DNA of 7,380 nucleotides from an uncultured Collinsella sp. Its GTDB lineage: Bacteria > Actinomycetota > Coriobacteriia > Coriobacteriales > Coriobacteriaceae. This document shows positions 4,701 to 7,380 of the stretch, one piece after another. The notes beneath the pieces are model-generated. The model saw only the letters and a program-made list of their open reading frames with translations. It had not been told where the DNA came from and ran no database searches. The stretch spans positions 1 through 7,380 of the forward strand of contig UQPP01000060.1 in assembly GCA_900543025.1 (NCBI GenBank), in the 5' to 3' direction. Position 1 is the first letter of the stretch, and the number at the start of each line of letters is the position of its first letter. The translations under genes were made by a program, and so were the position numbers.

Positions 4701-6927
4701 ACTCGCTTGGGGCAACGTCCGCCGCGCCGGCCGCGACTACCTCGTTTACTTGTTGACGCTCACCCTGGGCGTCACGGTCTTCTATGCCTTTAACACCGTC
4801 TCGATGCAGGTCGACATCGCCGGCATCGAGGAAGCGGGCTTGTCCGAGGTCATGGGTACCATGCTCGGCTACCTCACGTACTTTTTGGCCGGCGTCATGG
4901 CTTTTTTGATGGTGTACGCCAATAATTTCATCATGAAACGCCGCAAAAAGGAGTTTGGCCTGTACCAGGTACTCGGCATGGGGCGCGGGCGCGTCGCCAC
5001 GATTATGGCGCTCGAGACTGTGATCGTTTCGGTCGGCGCCTTTGTCGCCGGCATCGTGCTGGGCGTGGGGCTCTCTCAGCTCATGGTATTCTTTACGGCC
5101 TCGCTCTTTAAGACACAGATCGCCAATTTCCACTTCTTCTTCTCGGTGCATGCGTTCAACCTGACCCTTGCCTGCATGCTCGTAATGTTTGTGCTCACGT
5201 TGCTGCTGAACCTTCTCGCCGTGCGTCGTACCAAACTCATCGAGCTTATGGGTGCCGAGCGTCGCAACGAGAGCATCAAGACACGCAACCCCTGGATTGC
5301 GATTGCCATCTTTGCCGTGGGCGTGGTGCTGGTGGGCGTGGCCTATTACCGTCTGCTACGTGATGGGTTCCCGCTCACCGAGACGGACAGCAAGCTGCAA
5401 GAGGCCATGAACCAGTTTGGCATCACGACCGCTATGGTTACCGTGGGCACCTTTGCCCTGTTCTGGGGACTCTCGGGCATGCTCATCAAGCTGCTGCAGA
5501 GCCTGCGCGGTGTGTATTGGCGCGGTCTCAACATGTTTACCGTGCGCCAGCTTGCGGCCAAGGTCAACACGGTGTGCTTTTCGATGGGCGTCATCGCGAT
5601 GATCCTATTTTTGGCCATTACCTCGGTGACGTGCGGTATGTCGATCGCCAACGTGATGAACGAGAATCTGGAGCGCTTTACGCCGGCCGATATGTCGCAG
5701 ACGTATAGCTACTACATGCCCGATGATCTCGACCGTTACAAAGAGTATGCTGACCCGTCTGAGGCCGATCGTATGGTGCCGGCCGACGCAACGGTCGACT
5801 TGTACTCTGCGTGGCATGGTGAGCTTGTCGATCCGGACAATGATACGGAGAGTATTTATGGTAAGTCGGCGGACAACAACCTCGAGACCGGCAAGAAGGT
5901 CAATATCGCCGATGTTGCCGGTGAGCATGTGCAGATCGATTCGTATCTGAGTTATCCGCTTGGCGGCTCGGATCCTTCGGTGACTCCAGGTGAGATGTGC
6001 AAGATCATGGGCGAAAAGCTCCCCACGGCGCTCGAGGGTAGCAACTCCGCCACGATAGGCCTGTCTGTGACGCCGGCAAGTCAGTACAACAAATTGCGCC
6101 AGATGATGGGCAAGGAGCCGGTGAGCATTGGTCGCGACCAGTACTTGCTCACGTGTGATATGGGCGGCGAGCTGGTCGACATGTACACCAAGTATATGGC
6201 TGGCGGCCATGCCCTTACCTTGGGCGGGCATACGCTCAAGCCCGCTGGCGACAAGTCGGACGAGGATACGGCTGCCATCGCCAACTCGGCGATGGGCAGT
6301 AATCCGGGTACCGTCGTCGTTGCCGATGAGCTGTTGTCCCAACTTAATCTGCAACCGTATTCCAGTAGCCTGCTCGTTAACTACAAACAGGGGATGGATA
6401 CGACCGAGGCAGACGAGAGCATTAAATACACTGCGCTCGACAATCTGCTCGTTGACGGCAAGGAGCCGGGGTCGTGGGGACTCTTCATCACACGCTCCGA
6501 GATGTACGTGCAAGCAGCGCAAATGAACGGTCTTATTAGCTACCTAGCCATCTACATCGGCTTTGTATTGGTCGTTGCATGCGCGGCGATTCTGTCGATC
6601 CAGCAGCTCTCCAATGTGGCCGACGGCAGCCGCAGCTATCGTGTGCTGGCGCAGATCGGCTGCGACGACCGCCAGATTCGCCATTCGGTGATGGCACAGC
6701 AAGCGGTGTTCTTCCTGTTCCCGCTGGCAGTGGGCCTGGCGCACTCCTTTGTGGCGCTCAAGGTGGTTATCGACCTGGTGAGCACGTTCGGCCACATGGG
6801 CATCGGTGGCACGGTGGGCCTCACCTGTGCGATCTTCTTGGCATCCTACGGCGGCTACTTCTTGGTAACTTACCTCATGAGCACCGGCATGGTGCGAGCC
6901 GCCATCGCCACCCGCTACAGCGAATAA
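4690..6927 (+). CDS. FtsX-like ABC transporter permease, BceB-like
   Basis: Membrane subunit partner of the preceding ATPase, 745 residues, somewhat longer than the roughly 650 usual for BceB. The N-terminus MLCKLAWGNVRRAGRDYLVY is typical of the family. By eye there are ten membrane segments: about 16-38, 55-78, 103-131, 155-180, 203-222, 246-270 and 293-318, then a large extracellular domain of about 285 residues (323-608), then 613-640, 668-695 and 705-735. That arrangement (a large outside domain between segments 7 and 8) defines BceB-type permeases, where this domain recognises the peptide or lipid-linked target. The cytoplasmic loop MKRRKKEFGLYQVLGMGR (about 82-99) is the FtsX-like coupling region. 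The gene ends in ATRYSE, is followed by a strong terminator, and its last codons recur about 360 bases downstream. Confidence 0.93.
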   Translation: MLCKLAWGNVRRAGRDYLVYLLTLTLGVTVFYAFNTVSMQVDIAGIEEAGLSEVMGTMLGYLTYFLAGVMAFLMVYANNFIMKRRKKEFGLYQVLGMGRGRVATIMALETVIVSVGAFVAGIVLGVGLSQLMVFFTASLFKTQIANFHFFFSVHAFNLTLACMLVMFVLTLLLNLLAVRRTKLIELMGAERRNESIKTRNPWIAIAIFAVGVVLVGVAYYRLLRDGFPLTETDSKLQEAMNQFGITTAMVTVGTFALFWGLSGMLIKLLQSLRGVYWRGLNMFTVRQLAAKVNTVCFSMGVIAMILFLAITSVTCGMSIANVMNENLERFTPADMSQTYSYYMPDDLDRYKEYADPSEADRMVPADATVDLYSAWHGELVDPDNDTESIYGKSADNNLETGKKVNIADVAGEHVQIDSYLSYPLGGSDPSVTPGEMCKIMGEKLPTALEGSNSATIGLSVTPASQYNKLRQMMGKEPVSIGRDQYLLTCDMGGELVDMYTKYMAGGHALTLGGHTLKPAGDKSDEDTAAIANSAMGSNPGTVVVADELLSQLNLQPYSSSLLVNYKQGMDTTEADESIKYTALDNLLVDGKEPGSWGLFITRSEMYVQAAQMNGLISYLAIYIGFVLVVACAAILSIQQLSNVADGSRSYRVLAQIGCDDRQIRHSVMAQQAVFFLFPLAVGLAHSFVALKVVIDLVSTFGHMGIGGTVGLTCAIFLASYGGYFLVTYLMSTGMVRAAIATRYSE

Positions 6928-6964
6928 CAAGCGGGCAAAATCGTCGCAAAATCAGAGGCGTATG

Positions 6965-7005
6965 ACCGCCGCGAAGGGACCAGGGGCCCTTTCGCGGCGG
7001 TTTTT
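6965..7005 (+). terminator. Rho-independent terminator of the ABC operon
   Basis: The stem ACCGCCGCGAAGGG (6965-6978) pairs with CCCTTTCGCGGCGGT (6987-7001), with one bulged base and an 8-base loop, followed directly by TTTTT (7001-7005). It starts 37 bases past the permease stop codon. This is the clearest terminator in the window. Confidence 0.9.
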
Positions 7006-7027
7006 GCCAACCTGGTGCGTCTCAGAT

Positions 7028-7150
7028 ACAAGTGAGTAGACTTTTTTGAACCTGCCGAGCACATCGCGACAAATGATCTATAAAACTGCAGGTCAGAGCT
7101 GTGGCGTTTTAGGGCGTGCTCGGCCTTCTGCAAAAAGCCTACTCACTTGG
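7028..7150. repeat. Imperfect long inverted repeat (35-bp arms)
   Basis: Arms 7028-7062 and 7116-7150 are reverse complements at 27 of 35 positions. The best-kept parts are the outer CAAGTGAGTAG block and the inner CCGAGCAC block. The 53-base centre is AT-richer and carries no ORF. It is distinct in sequence from the other two large palindromes. Possible roles are a small mobile palindromic element or a structured non-coding RNA; nothing in the sequence decides this. Confidence 0.6.
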
Positions 7151-7193
7151 TTTTTCTGCTAGAAGACCGCCACGAGGGAAGGCAACTCCCCCC

Positions 7194-7255
7194 GGGTAGT
7201 CGTTGGGGACGTTCTTAAACGACTAGTCAAACAAGAACGTCCCCAATGACTACCC
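7194..7255. repeat. REP-like hairpin with 23-bp arms
   Basis: Arms 7194-7216 and 7233-7255 (outer GGGTAGTC, inner GGGGACGTTCTT) pair with a single G/A difference that still allows a G-U pair. The 16-base centre contains the palindrome GACTAGTC (7221-7228). The GTAG near the base of the stem recalls bacterial REP elements mobilised in trans by RAYT transposases, but no such gene is in the window and the link is inference. Confidence 0.7.
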
Positions 7256-7256
7256 C

Positions 7257-7290
7257 TGAGCCGCCATAGCCACCCGCTACAGTGAGTAAC
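7257..7290 (+). pseudogene. Remnant copy of the 3' end of the BceB-like permease gene
   Basis: Positions 7258-7290 match 6896-6928 at 30 of 33 bases. Read in the same frame, 7260-7289 encodes AAIATRYSE followed by a stop, identical in protein to the true permease end; two of the three differences are silent third-position changes (ATC/ATA, AGC/AGT) and the third is GAA/GAG, also silent. The codon before is TGA where the intact gene has CGA. The similarity starts within three bases of the end of the 7194-7255 hairpin and stops right after the stop codon. It is best read as the tail of a lost paralogous permease gene or of a partial duplication. Confidence 0.6.
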
Positions 7291-7380
7291 TCACCCAGTT
7301 TGGAATTATCGTAGGTTGAGCATAAGTCAGACACTATGACCCAATCCAGGGGCACGGAAACGACAGGAGCCCCCGCTCGT

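Larger units (their letters stand above)
7006..7380. other. Intergenic region downstream of the ABC operon
   Basis: Apart from the two inverted repeats and the permease-tail remnant listed separately, I see no gene here. The final 90 bases contain a possible 5-base stem GGGGC/GCCCC around 7349-7375 and an AGGAG at about 7366-7370 that might be the ribosome binding site of a gene starting beyond the window, but this cannot be verified. Confidence 0.4.

Noticed and set aside
6915..7133. 72-codon minus-strand frame downstream of the permease
   Set aside because: It runs through the operon terminator stem and one arm of an inverted repeat; no family features or ribosome binding site.
7028..7255. 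CRISPR array
   Set aside because: The repeats are inverted pairs of different sequence, not regularly spaced direct repeats, and there are no cas genes.

Overview
The window looks like a piece of chromosome from a high-GC Gram-positive bacterium, most probably a Coriobacteriia (Collinsella-like) Actinomycetota. That is an impression from GC-rich third codon positions, the gene families present and the many intergenic palindromes; no rRNA or other phylogenetic marker is present, so it is inference.

Layout. (1) 1-1208: a DeoR-family sugar-phosphate-responsive repressor on the minus strand (71-874) with its own terminator at the window edge, and a 334-bp divergent control region that contains an AT-rich patch. 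(2) 1209-2066: a 285-residue class II ketose-bisphosphate aldolase on the plus strand (fructose-1,6- or tagatose-1,6-bisphosphate). The DeoR protein is the natural candidate regulator of this gene. (3) 2067-2776: a gap dominated by a 153-bp palindrome with perfect 38-bp arms, followed by a stretch with only one weak minus-strand small ORF. (4) 2777-3766, minus strand: a 329-residue protein that joins an N-terminal MutT-type Nudix domain to a C-terminal Vsr-type mismatch endonuclease in one reading frame, starting at TTG. This is the most unusual gene in the window. (5) 3767-3914: a 148-bp divergent control region packed with short inverted repeats. (6) 3915-6927, plus strand: an overlapping ABC ATPase and FtsX-like permease pair of the BceAB (peptide-antibiotic resistance/sensing) type, closed by a strong rho-independent terminator. 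(7) 7006-7380: no complete gene. It holds two further long inverted repeats and a 33-bp second copy of the last codons of the permease gene.

Functionally the genes form three separate units: carbon metabolism (DeoR and aldolase), DNA and nucleotide-pool repair (Nudix-Vsr fusion), and an envelope-stress/peptide ABC transporter. The most notable signals are the Nudix-Vsr fusion, the perfect 38-bp palindrome, and the cluster of palindromes abutting a remnant of the permease 3' end, which suggests past rearrangement. I found no complete multi-gene system of a new kind, and no CRISPR, tRNA, rRNA or transposase gene.
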